From assembly GCA_036275295.1 (NCBI GenBank), contig DASUEB010000025.1:1-64000 (forward strand): a DNA stretch of 64,000 nt. The letters run 5' to 3'. The position numbers and the translations under genes are program-made. Shown here piece after piece: positions 1-8,868 of this stretch (positions are counted from its first letter, which is position 1; each line of letters starts with the position of its first letter). This stretch comes from DASUEB01 sp036275295. Lineage in GTDB: Bacteria; Bacteroidota; Bacteroidia; Flavobacteriales_D; Luteibaculaceae. Below the pieces are notes generated by a model. It was given only the letters and a program-made list of their open reading frames with translations, made no database searches and was not told where the DNA came from.

Positions 1-1246
1 TAATACCGGTGCTTGTTTGCGTGTACAGGGCGACCTAATCCCATCGCAAGGTGGCGGACAATCGGTTGAGCTGCAAGCAACAGCCATTGAGGTTTTGGGA
101 GAAGCCGATCCCGAGGAATACGTTTTGCAACCCAAGCGCCATTCGCTTGAATTTTTGCGCGAACACGGTCACCTGCGCTTCCGCACCAACACCTTTGGGG
201 CCGTTTTCAGAATCAGGCACCACATGAGTTTCGCCATTCACAAATTCTTCAACGACCGCGGATTCTTCAACCTCCATTCGCCCATCATCACGGGTTCGGA
301 TGCCGAAGGTGCCGGTGAGATGTTCCGCGTAACCGCGCTTCCGCTCGATAAACTACCCAAGAACGAGGAAGGAGGCATCGACTTCACGCAAGATTTTTTC
401 GGCAAAGAGACCAACCTCACGGTATCAGGACAATTGGAGGCTGAATTGGCGGCACTGGCGCTTAGCAAGGTTTACACCTTTGGCCCCACCTTCCGCGCCG
501 AAAACTCAAATACCTCCCGCCACCTGGCCGAGTTTTGGATGATCGAACCCGAAGTGGCCTTCAACGACCTCAACGACAACATGGATCTGGCCGAGGAATT
601 CCTCAAATACCTTTGTCAATATGCCCTCGATCACTGCGCCGATGACCTTCAATTTCTGAATCAGCGTCTGTTGGATGAAGAAAGGCAAAAACCGCAGAAT
701 GAGCGCAGTGCAATGGACCTCATCAGTCGACTTCAATTTGTTGTGGCCGAGCCCTTCGAACGCCTCACCTATACGAAGGCCATTGAAATTCTCATAAACT
801 CTAAACCCGCCAAGGAGAAAAAATTTCAGTACCCCGTGGAGTGGGGAACTGATTTACAGAGCGAGCACGAGCGCTATTTGGTGGAGAAACACTTCAAAAA
901 ACCCGTTATCCTGACCGACTATCCAGCCAGCTTTAAGGCGTTTTATATGCGCGCCAACGACGACGGAAAAACCGTAGCTGCCATGGATGTGCTATTCCCC
1001 GGAATTGGCGAGATCATCGGCGGTTCGCAGCGCGAAGAACGCTTGGATGTACTCAAGAAAAAAGTGGCCGACTTCCACATCCCTGAAGAATCGATTTGGT
1101 GGTACCTCGAAACCCGTAAGTTTGGCACCTGCCAACACGCGGGCTTCGGACTGGGTTTTGAGCGACTCATTTTGTTTGTGACCGGAATGGGCAACATCCG
1201 CGATGTGATCCCTTTCCCGCGCACTCCAAAAAACGCCGCATTCTGA
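1..1246 (+). CDS. asnS: Asparagine--tRNA ligase, 5' end cut by window edge
   Basis: Charges tRNA-Asn with asparagine in the cytoplasm. The reading frame is open from base 2, so the true start lies before the window; about 414 residues are visible out of roughly 465-480 usual for the family. The visible start is the end of the N-terminal OB-fold anticodon-binding domain, followed by the class II catalytic domain. Motif 2 reads FRAENSNTSRHLAEFWMIEP (codons near 495-555); the AENSNT form is typical of AsnRS rather than AspRS, which has RDEDLRADR, as in aspS elsewhere in this window. Motif 3 is GFGLGFERLILF near 1140, and the C-terminus ends in the usual IRDVIPFPR block. A rho-independent terminator follows. 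rpoN lies downstream in the same orientation. The TTG at 17 is internal and not a start. Very secure call. Confidence 0.97.
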   Translation, partial: NTGACLRVQGDLIPSQGGGQSVELQATAIEVLGEADPEEYVLQPKRHSLEFLREHGHLRFRTNTFGAVFRIRHHMSFAIHKFFNDRGFFNLHSPIITGSDAEGAGEMFRVTALPLDKLPKNEEGGIDFTQDFFGKETNLTVSGQLEAELAALALSKVYTFGPTFRAENSNTSRHLAEFWMIEPEVAFNDLNDNMDLAEEFLKYLCQYALDHCADDLQFLNQRLLDEERQKPQNERSAMDLISRLQFVVAEPFERLTYTKAIEILINSKPAKEKKFQYPVEWGTDLQSEHERYLVEKHFKKPVILTDYPASFKAFYMRANDDGKTVAAMDVLFPGIGEIIGGSQREERLDVLKKKVADFHIPEESIWWYLETRKFGTCQHAGFGLGFERLILFVTGMGNIRDVIPFPRTPKNAAF

Positions 1247-1286
1247 TGGCATACCCTTCATAGTACCCGTATTTTTAAATCGATTC

Positions 1287-1325
1287 AAATCCCAAATGCG
1301 CAAGGTTTGGGATTTCTTTTTACCT
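1287..1325 (+). terminator. Rho-independent terminator after asnS
   Basis: Ten-base-pair stem (AAATCCCAAA at 1287-1296 with TTTGGGATTT at 306-315 of the same kilobase) and a nine-base loop, followed by CTTTTTA. It lies 40 bases after the asnS stop and before rpoN, so rpoN is probably transcribed separately. Confidence 0.8.
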
Positions 1326-1348
1326 TCCATTGACGAATTACCCTTACC

Positions 1349-2800
1349 ATGTTGCGACAGTCGCTCTTACTTAAATTACAGCAGAAATTATCTCCTCAGC
1401 AGATACAGCTTATGAAACTGCTGCAGGTGCCCACGCTCGAATTGGAGCAGCGCATCAAGGAGGAGTTGGAGCAAAACCCAGCATTAGAAGAAAGTGAAGA
1501 CTGGGATGCCGAATCGCTTCCCGAAGAAAATCAGAACGACGACTACGAAGACGATACCCGCACCGAGGCGGAAAAGGAAATTGATATATCCGACTACCTC
1601 GGCGATGACGATGGCCCCGACTACAAATACGAGGCCAATAACCGCAGCGCCGACGATGAGGAAAAAGTTATGCCCATCAGCCAAGGAACGGGATTTCACG
1701 AACAGTTGCTCAGCCAGCTCAGTTGGCGCATCCTCACAGAACACGAGCGCATCCTGGCCGAGACCCTCATTGGCAATTTAGACGACAACGGCTACCTCCG
1801 ACGCGATTTGGAAAGCATCATCGACGACTTAGCCTTTACGCAAAACATCAACACCACTGCCGCTGAGTTGGAACGCATGCTTCAAGTCGTTCAAGACCTC
1901 GATCCAGCGGGGGTCGGTGCCCGTGACCTGCGCGAATGCCTCCTTCTTCAGCTGGTTAGGAAGGAAAACATCACCGACAACACCTTCTTAGCCAAAGAAA
2001 TCTTGGAAGACTTCTTCGAGGAATTCACCAAAAAACATTACGACAAAATTAAAGTTGCCCTTGAAGTAAGCGACGAAGAACTCAAAAGCGCCATCGACGA
2101 GATCATTCACCTCAACCCAAAACCGGGCAATTCGGGCACCGACGGAACGAAAAATACCCAAGCCATTATTCCGGATTTTCTGATCGTTAATCAAGAAAAC
2201 AACCTCGAGCTTACCCTCAACGGAAGAAACGCTCCCGACCTCCGTGTTAGTCCGTATTTCAAGGAAATGCTGAGCGGTTACGCCGAGAACAAACAAAATA
2301 AAGAGGCGGTTCAGTTTATCAAACAGAAAATAGATGCTGCCAAATGGTTTATCGATGCCATCAAACAGCGCCACGAGACCCTATTGTACACCATGTCGGC
2401 CATTATGGAGTACCAATACGACTACTTCCTCACGGGCGACGAGACCAAACTCAAGCCCATGATTTTGAAAGACATTGCCGACAAAGTGGGCCTTGACATC
2501 AGCACGGTATCGCGTGTGGCCAATAGCAAGTATGTGCAGACCGATTTTGGCACCTTTCTGCTAAAATCATTTTTCTCGGAGAGCCTCACCAAAGACGATG
2601 GCGAGGAGGTATCGACCAAGGAAGTCAAGAAAATCCTGCAAGAGCGTATCGATGCGGAGGACAAACAAAATCCGCTGACCGACGAAAAACTAATGGAATT
2701 GCTCAAAGAGCAGGGTTATGTCCTAGCTCGTCGTACGGTTGCCAAATACCGCGAGCAGCTTCAAATTCCGGTTGCCCGATTGCGGAAAGAATTGGCCTGA
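1349..2800 (+). CDS. rpoN: RNA polymerase sigma-54 factor
   Basis: Alternative sigma factor that directs RNA polymerase to -24/-12 promoters and needs an AAA+ activator. At 483 residues it has the normal length. Region I (residues 1-50) is glutamine- and leucine-rich (LLKLQQKLSPQQIQLMKLLQ, then EQNPALEE). Region II (about 50-100) is strongly acidic, as is common. The core-binding and HTH segments follow (DIADKVGLDISTVSRVANSK, about 370-390). The diagnostic RpoN box ARRTVAKYRE is close to the C-terminus (about 460-469). The start is the ATG at 1349; no earlier in-frame start is better placed. A PAP2-like membrane protein follows 37 bases later and may share the transcript. No sigma-54 activator gene is seen in the window. 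Confidence 0.97.
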   Translation: MLRQSLLLKLQQKLSPQQIQLMKLLQVPTLELEQRIKEELEQNPALEESEDWDAESLPEENQNDDYEDDTRTEAEKEIDISDYLGDDDGPDYKYEANNRSADDEEKVMPISQGTGFHEQLLSQLSWRILTEHERILAETLIGNLDDNGYLRRDLESIIDDLAFTQNINTTAAELERMLQVVQDLDPAGVGARDLRECLLLQLVRKENITDNTFLAKEILEDFFEEFTKKHYDKIKVALEVSDEELKSAIDEIIHLNPKPGNSGTDGTKNTQAIIPDFLIVNQENNLELTLNGRNAPDLRVSPYFKEMLSGYAENKQNKEAVQFIKQKIDAAKWFIDAIKQRHETLLYTMSAIMEYQYDYFLTGDETKLKPMILKDIADKVGLDISTVSRVANSKYVQTDFGTFLLKSFFSESLTKDDGEEVSTKEVKKILQERIDAEDKQNPLTDEKLMELLKEQGYVLARRTVAKYREQLQIPVARLRKELA

Positions 2801-2837
2801 TAACCTTCAGGTAACAGAAAATTAAGTACTTGCGCTC

Positions 2838-3458
2838 ATGAGTCACAGAACCGCTAAAATCATTTCCTACATCTTCCAACCGCTGTTTATGCCGTTGTTG
2901 ACCGTGCTGTTGGCTTTTGGCATGGATCCGCTGCTAAGCGCCACCTATCCCTTGGAGGTTCGCTGGGGTTTGTACGCCGTGATTGCCTTGAACACCTTTC
3001 TGGTGCCCACTGCCATGGTCATTTACCTCAAAAAAGTTCAAATCATCAGCAGTCTAGATGTTGAGAATCGGAAAGAGCGATTCATCCCGTTTATATTGAC
3101 CCTGGGCTTGTATGCGGTAACCTATTGGCTTTTGCGCAGAAGTGACCTTCCGCGCGAGCTGTACGCCATGATGTTTGGCAGTATCGTAGCCATGGTAGTA
3201 GCCTTTGTCATTACCTTATTTTGGAAAATCAGTATTCACATGACGGGTATTGGCGGGGTAATTGGTACGATGTGCGCTTTGTTTCAGATGCATTTTTTCT
3301 TGCCCATGGGTTTGCTGAGCGCCTTAATCTTGTTAGCGGGAGCCATAGGAACCGCGCGCATGGTGCTTTCGGTACACACCCTAGCCCAGGTAATTTGCGG
3401 ATCCCTCCTCGGATTTTTAACCCAGTTTACCGTCGTGGGTTATTTGATGTTTTGGTGA
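2838..3458 (+). CDS. PAP2-superfamily-like integral membrane protein
   Basis: A 206-residue protein with about six hydrophobic membrane segments. The arrangement resembles Bacteroidota PAP2-like (type 2 phosphatidic acid phosphatase) proteins: KISIHMTGIGG (about 131-141) stands where the PSGH motif would be, and a HTLAQVICGSLLG stretch near 175-188 stands where the SRxxxxxHxxxD motif would be. The key catalytic histidine of the second motif appears kept, while the full SR and D residues do not, so phosphatase activity is uncertain. It sits 37 bases after rpoN in the same direction; there is no obvious functional link. It could equally be a structural member of the fold without activity. Confidence 0.6.
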   Translation: MSHRTAKIISYIFQPLFMPLLTVLLAFGMDPLLSATYPLEVRWGLYAVIALNTFLVPTAMVIYLKKVQIISSLDVENRKERFIPFILTLGLYAVTYWLLRRSDLPRELYAMMFGSIVAMVVAFVITLFWKISIHMTGIGGVIGTMCALFQMHFFLPMGLLSALILLAGAIGTARMVLSVHTLAQVICGSLLGFLTQFTVVGYLMFW

Positions 3459-3516
3459 GCGAAATATATAGCGCTTACTGAGTGTTGGTTACTTGGAGCA
3501 AGCCCGATGAGCATGC

Positions 3517-3604
3517 CATTCATTGAGCTCTCCTTCGACGAGTCTCAATCGCCGGAGCCTTGGCGAAGGAGACTCAGGCAAAATAGGAGCGACATCATAA
3601 TTGC
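3517..3604. repeat. REP-like repeat, left flank of the tyrosine transposase
   Basis: Composite repeat: a CATTCATTGAGCTCTCCTTCG block, a nested hairpin with arms GAGTCTC and GAGACTC, then CAGGCAAAATAGGAGCGACA and TCATAAT. The reverse complement of the same blocks occurs at 4108-4190 on the other side of the transposase gene, and partial copies occur at 4403-4590. The arrangement fits substrates of REP-associated tyrosine transposases. Confidence 0.7.
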
Positions 3605-3633
3605 TCATCCGCCATACGATGTATTTAGCCACA

Positions 3634-4095
3634 TTATTCAATCCATTCAAATAAAAATCTCTCGTCAAATTCAATGCCAAATTGTTGCAACATAGCCACA
3701 TATTCCTCCCTAAATGTTTTTTTCTCGTGATGTTGTTCTTGATTGTTTATATATCCAATAACATTATCCAACTGAGATTTGGAACAGGAAAACACCCCAA
3801 AACCCTCTTGCCATTGAAATTTACCCATTACCAATCCTTCGTAATTAACCCATCTCGACGAATTGGCTTTAATGTCTCTAATCAAATCCGACAACACAAC
3901 ATGGGGTTTGATGCTTAGCAAAATATGTATGTGATCGCCAACACCTCCGATGGCATAAACCTTCTGTTCTTTTGCATTCACGATTCCACAGATGTATTTG
4001 TGCAATTGATCTTTCCATGATTGTTGGATAAGGTTTTGCCTTCCTTTGACTGCAAAAACAATGTGTACAAAAATTTGTGTATAGGTGTTTGCCAT
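3634..4095 (-). CDS. REP-associated tyrosine (IS200/IS605-type Y1) transposase
   Basis: A 153-residue Y1 HUH transposase of the TnpA-REP class, which nicks and joins single-stranded DNA at REP hairpins. The start MANTYTQIFVHIVFAV is the family N-terminus, so the ATG at 4093-4095 was chosen and an 80-residue extension upstream, which runs through repeats, was rejected. The metal-binding HUH-like motif is DHIHILLSI (about 54-62) and the catalytic tyrosine lies in NVIGYINNQ (about 114-122). There is no TnpB/Fanzor-like partner. Inverted copies of a composite REP unit flank the gene (3517-3604 and 4108-4190), and more degraded units lie to the right. The gene has no internal stop and looks intact. 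It could be a domesticated RAYT or a mobile IS200-like element; the flanking repeats favour the first. Confidence 0.88.
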   Translation of the reverse strand: MANTYTQIFVHIVFAVKGRQNLIQQSWKDQLHKYICGIVNAKEQKVYAIGGVGDHIHILLSIKPHVVLSDLIRDIKANSSRWVNYEGLVMGKFQWQEGFGVFSCSKSQLDNVIGYINNQEQHHEKKTFREEYVAMLQQFGIEFDERFLFEWIE

Positions 4096-4107
4096 CGGTT
4101 TTGAGAT

Positions 4108-4190
4108 TGTGCCGCCCCTATTTTGCCTGAGATTGTCGAAGGAGGGCTCAATGAATGTCGTGACTATTATGATGTCGCCCCTACGGGGCT
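4108..4190. repeat. REP-like repeat, right flank of the tyrosine transposase
   Basis: Holds, in inverted orientation relative to 3517-3604, the blocks GCCGCCCCTATTTTGCCTGAG, TTGTCGAAGGAGGGCTCAATG, and then ATTATGATGTCGCCCCTACG. The terminal CCCCTACGGGGC is a short perfect palindrome. Confidence 0.7.
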
Positions 4191-4402
4191 TTTGGGCAAC
4201 GTGCTGGTTATTATTATTTTGAAGAAAATTACGCTCCATTGCGGCATTTAATCCATTAATCAAAGTACGCAACATGAAATCAACGTCACAATGACGAATT
4301 ATCAAATTGCCTTTTTGAGTATATGACAGGGCCAAAATTTTTGATTTCCGGCCATAGGAATCGCTGAGAATACCATCGGTTATTCTGGTTTTTGGAAATA
4401 CA

Positions 4403-4590
4403 GCTCCGTAGGAGCGACATCATAATAGACAATGCCGATATCCGTTTCGATAAGCTCCGTAGGAGCGACACCGTAATAGCTGATCCCAATAGCGATTCAT
4501 CGAGCTCTCCTTCGACAAGCTCAGGCAAAATAGGAGCGGCATCATAATAGACAATGTCGATATCGATTTATTGAGCTCCGTAGGTGCGAC
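4403..4590. repeat. Cluster of degraded REP units
   Basis: Four related units in direct orientation: GCTCCGTAGGAGCGACATCA at 4403-4422 (continuing TAAT), AGCTCCGTAGGAGCGACACC at 4453-4472, a CCTTCGACAAGCTCAGGC block with AAAATAGGAGCGGCATCAT at about 4510-4544, and GAGCTCCGTAGGTGCGACAC at 4573-4592. Spacers carry a repeated GATATCG-type core. There is no coding potential. Confidence 0.65.
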
Positions 4591-4592
4591 AC

Positions 4593-4646
4593 CCATTGGG
4601 TGTTGGTGTTTGTCATCGGTTTTGAGATTGTGCCGCCCCTACGGGG
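4593..4646 (-). pseudogene. Orphan copy of a transposase start and its upstream repeat
   Basis: Bases 4605-4639 repeat, with one difference, the 35 bases around the start codon of the tyrosine transposase (4085-4119): GTTTGTCATCGGTTTTGAGA here against GTTTGCCATCGGTTTTGAGA there. Read leftward, a start codon at 4616 is followed by MTNTNTQ, close to the MANTYTQ start of the intact gene, and the frame is then lost in REP sequence. It looks like the left-over 5' end of a second element of the same family. Confidence 0.55.
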
Positions 4647-4649
4647 CTG

Positions 4650-4958
4650 GTCGGGATTTTCATGTTGTGCATTGCAATTTCGATCACCCGCGGATAATTA
4701 AATTTTGACTCCCGTTCACACAAAATTCGGCACCTCGGTGCTGCATGAATATCATTTTTGTATTTCTCCCTCATGATCGCCCTCTGGCATTGCTTCAACC
4801 CCCATAGCTGAAATCTACTGCGGTTGACGTTTATCCAAAAATCCCGCTGATCAACTGGTAATGAACTCTTTTCAACGAAATAATACGGTCAACCCGTTTA
4901 ATAAAATTACCTTTCCCATACCCTCGCGACTGCGTTAGGTCGCCGAAAACTCTTGCCT
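4650..4958. other. Gene-free stretch before the T9SS type B protein
   Basis: No convincing gene. A small palindrome (GGCACCTCGGTGC, 4730-4742) and further low-level repeat-like sequence continue from the REP field. The last 60 bases should hold the promoter of the downstream gene; TACCTTTC at 4910-4917 is one mismatch from the TAnnTTTG box. Confidence 0.5.
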
Positions 4959-6602
4959 ATGAAGACATTCTTCGCATTAATCGTTTTATGGGGCTCGGTT
5001 TTTTACGTATCGGCCCAAACTTCCAATCGCGTTTGGCAGATCAACGCGCAAGGGGCCACCGTCAATCAGGTCGACTTCGACGGTCCGTTTACCCTCGAGG
5101 CCATGGTTATGGCAGACCCTAACATCAGGGACTTGGGGCTTTCCCCCATCTTTTATTCCACCTCGGGATCGTCGATGTTCGGTTTTGCTCTCAACAGGTA
5201 TTTTATCGAGGTAACCACTCCCCAAAATGAGATCATTAATATAAATCGATACATTCAAGCCGTCATTGAACCCAACACCTGGTATCACTGCGCTTGGGTG
5301 CTCAATGGCACCTCGGTTCGCTATTACCTCAACGGATGTTTAATGGACAGCGTGGCAGTAGCAGGTAAATTGAACTTTGCAGGCAATGTAAGGATCGGCG
5401 AACGAAATGGCTTTGAACCTGATCCGCTAGTCGGCAAATTGGATGAAATCCGTTTTTGGAAAGGCGCTCGGAATGCTGAGCAGATCCAAAACCACATGAG
5501 CACCGCCATCGACTTTGCGAACGAACCTGAACTTTACGGATACATCAACCTGGAGGGTGTGGCGACCAATCGAATTGAAGAACTTCGCGACCGGCCCACT
5601 TTCGCGGTCACCCCTGCTTCTGGAGGTTATTCTATCGAAAACGTAGCGCTTACTAGCCCGCCGTTGTTCACCATCGACTCCCTGCTTATTCAGCCGCTTT
5701 CTTGCCAAGGCGTGAGCGATGCATCCATGCAATTTTTCACCACCTATCCTCAGTATGCCAGCAGTATCCGGTCGCCTTTCCAAAATCAGCTGAATTCTTT
5801 TCCCAACCTGGGGGCCGGCGCTTATACGCTGCGCATTCAATTACCGACTTCATGCGTGTTGAGTTGGAACTTCACCATTGAACCGCGCCGCAACCTCAAC
5901 GCTCAACCCACCTATCAATCGACCGGCTGCTTTGGCGACGAACTGACGTTAAAAGCCAATGTGGTCGACAGTGTACATGTTCGTTGGTTAAGCACCGATC
6001 TGATGAGTAACGCCTATCAACTTGTCATTCCGCACGACAGCGCGGAACAAAGCATCGCCCTGACAGTGTCGCACCTAGAATGCAGCCAAACCTTCAACGT
6101 GATCATACCTCCCGCCGAAACCTTACTACCCAGGATAGAGGGCAGCGTACCCTGCTTAGAAAACCGACTTCAATTGTGTGTTTCAGGCGGAACCTTTGCT
6201 CAAACAGAGTGGCTCAGTGGTGGCAACCAAACCTGCATAGAAGTTGATCAACCCGGGACCTATCACTGCAAAGTTACCAGTGAAATAGGATGCGAGGCCT
6301 TTGCTCAATACGAGGTAAGCGATTGCGTGAAAAGCCTGTTTATCCCCACTGGTTTTACTCCCGATGGCGATGGATTGAACGATTATTTTGAAGTGGTAGA
6401 AAACAATGTTACTGTAGAATCCATGCGCATATGGGACCGGTGGGGCCGCGAACTAATGTATCGCTTTGGAGCCCCGTGGAAATGGGACGGCACCTACATG
6501 GGCAATACCGTTGCTCAAGGGGCTTATGCCATTCAGATAACTTACGTGAATCATAACGGTCAACGCAACACACAAAACGCCGTTGTGCAGGCCATCAGGT
6601 AA
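4959..6602 (+). CDS. Secreted LamG-like protein with T9SS type B sorting domain
   Basis: A 547-residue cell-surface or secreted protein. Residues 1-20 form a signal peptide ending VSAQ. Residues 20-200 resemble a LamG/concanavalin-type fold (WYHCAWVLNG, YYLNG, GKLDEIRFWKGARN), known to bind carbohydrate or protein. The middle (220-460) has cysteine-containing beta-rich modules. The last 90 residues are a typical gliding-motility C-terminal domain (T9SS type B): IPTGFTPDGDGLNDYFEV, then MRIWDRWGREL and GAYAIQITY. It is therefore expected to cross the inner membrane by Sec and the outer membrane by T9SS. The ATG at 4959 is preferred to a TTG two codons earlier because it begins the signal peptide (MKTFFALIVLW). 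It stands alone between the REP field and dxs. The substrate is unknown. Confidence 0.85.
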   Translation: MKTFFALIVLWGSVFYVSAQTSNRVWQINAQGATVNQVDFDGPFTLEAMVMADPNIRDLGLSPIFYSTSGSSMFGFALNRYFIEVTTPQNEIININRYIQAVIEPNTWYHCAWVLNGTSVRYYLNGCLMDSVAVAGKLNFAGNVRIGERNGFEPDPLVGKLDEIRFWKGARNAEQIQNHMSTAIDFANEPELYGYINLEGVATNRIEELRDRPTFAVTPASGGYSIENVALTSPPLFTIDSLLIQPLSCQGVSDASMQFFTTYPQYASSIRSPFQNQLNSFPNLGAGAYTLRIQLPTSCVLSWNFTIEPRRNLNAQPTYQSTGCFGDELTLKANVVDSVHVRWLSTDLMSNAYQLVIPHDSAEQSIALTVSHLECSQTFNVIIPPAETLLPRIEGSVPCLENRLQLCVSGGTFAQTEWLSGGNQTCIEVDQPGTYHCKVTSEIGCEAFAQYEVSDCVKSLFIPTGFTPDGDGLNDYFEVVENNVTVESMRIWDRWGRELMYRFGAPWKWDGTYMGNTVAQGAYAIQITYVNHNGQRNTQNAVVQAIR

Positions 6603-6800
6603 ATCAAAAACAACCTCTTTCGTTTAGCACCGGAAAACCACTGGTCCGGCTACGGCACCCTCCGCTTGCATCAATGCCCGCTAGTGCTGCAGAAAGCAAG
6701 GGCAACTTGTTAAATTATGCTCATTGCGACAACTTAATGGCAATGAATCTGGTTTTTTAGCGTAAGTAGTTCTCAGCACGGAGAAATCCGTAAATTGACT

Positions 6801-6808
6801 TACTTTTG
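6801..6808 (+). promoter_or_regulatory. Bacteroidota -7 box of dxs
   Basis: TACTTTTG matches the Bacteroidota -7 consensus TAnnTTTG and lies 19 bases before the dxs ATG. No clear -33 element was seen. Confidence 0.5.
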
Positions 6809-6827
6809 ACCCTTATTGTGACGCTGA

Positions 6828-8765
6828 ATGGAAGAGATTAAAGCCGGACCCCACCTCTCGCAAATTGAGATTCCCGCCGATTTACGGGATAAATTTACCG
6901 AGAAAGACTTGCCGCAAATTTGCAATGAACTGCGGGATTTCATCATTGACGTAGTATCGGTCAAAGGGGGCCACTTTGGCGCCAGCTTGGGCGTTGTGGA
7001 GCTTACCGTTGCTTTGCACTATGTGTTCAACACGCCTTACGACCAGTTGGTGTGGGATGTAGGTCACCAAGCGTATGGACACAAGATCCTCACCGGCAGG
7101 AGGTCGGTTTTCCACACCAATCGACTGCACGGCGGTATCTCGGGATTCCCCAAGCGAAGCGAAAGTGAATACGACACCTTTGGGGTGGGACATAGTTCTA
7201 CGTCTATCTCAGCCGCCCTAGGCATGGCAGTTGCCAATCGCTTACAAGGCAATTTAGATCGCCAGCACATCGCGGTTATTGGCGATGGAGCAATGACAGC
7301 TGGACTCGCCTTTGAAGGACTCAATCACGGCGGTGTCGAAAACAGCAATATGCTGGTCATCCTCAACGACAATTGCATGTCGATTGACCCCAATGTAGGC
7401 GCGCTTAAAGAATACCTCACCGACATCACAACCTCAGCGGCATACAACAAGGTGAAAGATGAGGTTTGGAATCTGCTGGGAAAAATCAGCAAGTTTGGTC
7501 CCAACGCCCAAGCCATTGCTCAGAAAATAGAAAACGGCATCAAAGCCTCGGTTCTCAACAGCAGCAACCTATTTGAATCGCTTAAATTTCGGTACTTCGG
7601 TCCGGTCGATGGCCATGATGTGGTTCGTCTTGCCAAGGTTATGGAAGACTTAAAAAGCATTCCAGGCCCTAAGATTCTTCACGTGCTCACCAAAAAAGGC
7701 AAGGGTTACAAATTCTCGGAGGAAGGCAATGAAACCGTTTGGCACAGCCCCGGTCTTTTTAATAAGGAGACGGGTGAGATCATCAAAGTGGTTCCTAAGA
7801 GTCCGCAACCTCCCAAGTACCAAGATGTCTTTGGCCATACCATTGTGGAGTTAGCCGAGAAAAACGACAAAATTGTGGGTATTACCCCCGCCATGCCAAC
7901 CGGTTGCTCGCTGAACATCATGATGAAAGCCATGCCCGACCGAGCATTCGACGTGGGGATCGCCGAACAGCATGCTGTTACGTTCAGCGCCGGACTCGCT
8001 ACCCAAGGTCTAGTGCCTTTCTGCAATATCTACTCCAGCTTTATGCAACGCGCCTACGATCAAGTAGTGCACGATGTGGCTTTACAGAAACTCAATGTGG
8101 TGTTTTGCCTCGACCGCGGCGGATTGGCCGGCAGCGACGGCCCAACCCACCACGGCTCATTCGACTTGGCTTACTTCCGCTGTATCCCCAATATGACCGT
8201 GGCGGCGCCTATGGACGAGAGCGAACTGCGCAACATGATGTACACCGCTCAATTGCCCGATCAAGGACCATTCTCTATTCGCTATCCGCGCGGTGAAGGA
8301 GTTCTGACAGAGTGGAAGACTCCCATGAAAGAAATCCCCATTGGAACCGGCCGCAAAATCAAAAACGGAACCGATATAGCCATATTATCTATAGGCCATG
8401 CAGGCAACCTGGTGGTAAAAGCCAACGATTTGCTCGAAGCCGATGGTATTTCTGCTGCTCATTACGATATGCGCTTCGCGAAGCCCATCGATGAGCTCAT
8501 CTTGCATGAGGTATTCAACAAATTCGACAAGGTGATTACCGTTGAAGACGGCACAATTGTTGGTGGTATGGGAAGTGCGGTGGTCGAATTTATGGCCGAG
8601 CACGGATACCAAGCCAAGGTTGTTAGATTGGGTATACCCGATCGTTGGGTTGAACACGGAACTCAGGCAGAATTGTATAAAGAATGTGGTTTCGATCCTG
8701 CATCGATCGCCGCTCAGGCTACCGCCTTGGTCAACTTAGCCGCATTGCGCCAAGCCAAGAGCTAA
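6828..8765 (+). CDS. dxs: 1-deoxy-D-xylulose-5-phosphate synthase
   Basis: Condenses pyruvate with glyceraldehyde 3-phosphate to DXP, the first step of the MEP isoprenoid pathway; thiamine diphosphate and Mg2+ dependent. Its 645 residues compare with about 620 in E. coli. N-terminal domain: DVGHQAYGHKILTGRR (about 76-91) and the TPP-binding GDGAMTAGLAFEGLNHGG (about 151-168, with LNDN completing the motif). Central transketolase-like domain: DVGIAEQHAVTFSAGLA (about 371-387), where the glutamate activates TPP, and DRGGLAGSDGPTHHG. The C-terminal domain begins with the IRYPRG segment. The ATG at 6828 is 19 bases after a TACTTTTG box. It is flanked by unrelated genes and appears monocistronic. 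Confidence 0.97.
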   Translation: MEEIKAGPHLSQIEIPADLRDKFTEKDLPQICNELRDFIIDVVSVKGGHFGASLGVVELTVALHYVFNTPYDQLVWDVGHQAYGHKILTGRRSVFHTNRLHGGISGFPKRSESEYDTFGVGHSSTSISAALGMAVANRLQGNLDRQHIAVIGDGAMTAGLAFEGLNHGGVENSNMLVILNDNCMSIDPNVGALKEYLTDITTSAAYNKVKDEVWNLLGKISKFGPNAQAIAQKIENGIKASVLNSSNLFESLKFRYFGPVDGHDVVRLAKVMEDLKSIPGPKILHVLTKKGKGYKFSEEGNETVWHSPGLFNKETGEIIKVVPKSPQPPKYQDVFGHTIVELAEKNDKIVGITPAMPTGCSLNIMMKAMPDRAFDVGIAEQHAVTFSAGLATQGLVPFCNIYSSFMQRAYDQVVHDVALQKLNVVFCLDRGGLAGSDGPTHHGSFDLAYFRCIPNMTVAAPMDESELRNMMYTAQLPDQGPFSIRYPRGEGVLTEWKTPMKEIPIGTGRKIKNGTDIAILSIGHAGNLVVKANDLLEADGISAAHYDMRFAKPIDELILHEVFNKFDKVITVEDGTIVGGMGSAVVEFMAEHGYQAKVVRLGIPDRWVEHGTQAELYKECGFDPASIAAQATALVNLAALRQAKS

Positions 8766-8868
8766 ATCGATCAACGAAGCAATCGCATTAGGGATCGGAT
8801 GTTTGTCATTCGATCTCATCCTGCTTGCTAATATCCATCGATACAAGACACAAAGAGGTAGTATCGAC

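Noticed and set aside
2422..2706. 94-codon antisense frame in rpoN
   Set aside because: Shadow of the sigma-54 gene in a GC-skewed coding frame.
3507..3695. Short plus-strand frame (62 codons) over the left REP flank
   Set aside because: It lies within palindromic repeat sequence and overlaps the transposase gene; no family features.
4096..4335. 80-residue N-terminal extension of the tyrosine transposase
   Set aside because: It runs through the right REP flank; the family start MANTYTQIF is at 4095.
4613..4798. 61-codon leftward frame
   Set aside because: Repeat-derived sequence with no recognised domain.
7904..8296. 130-codon frame inside dxs
   Set aside because: Out-of-frame shadow with arginine-rich composition.
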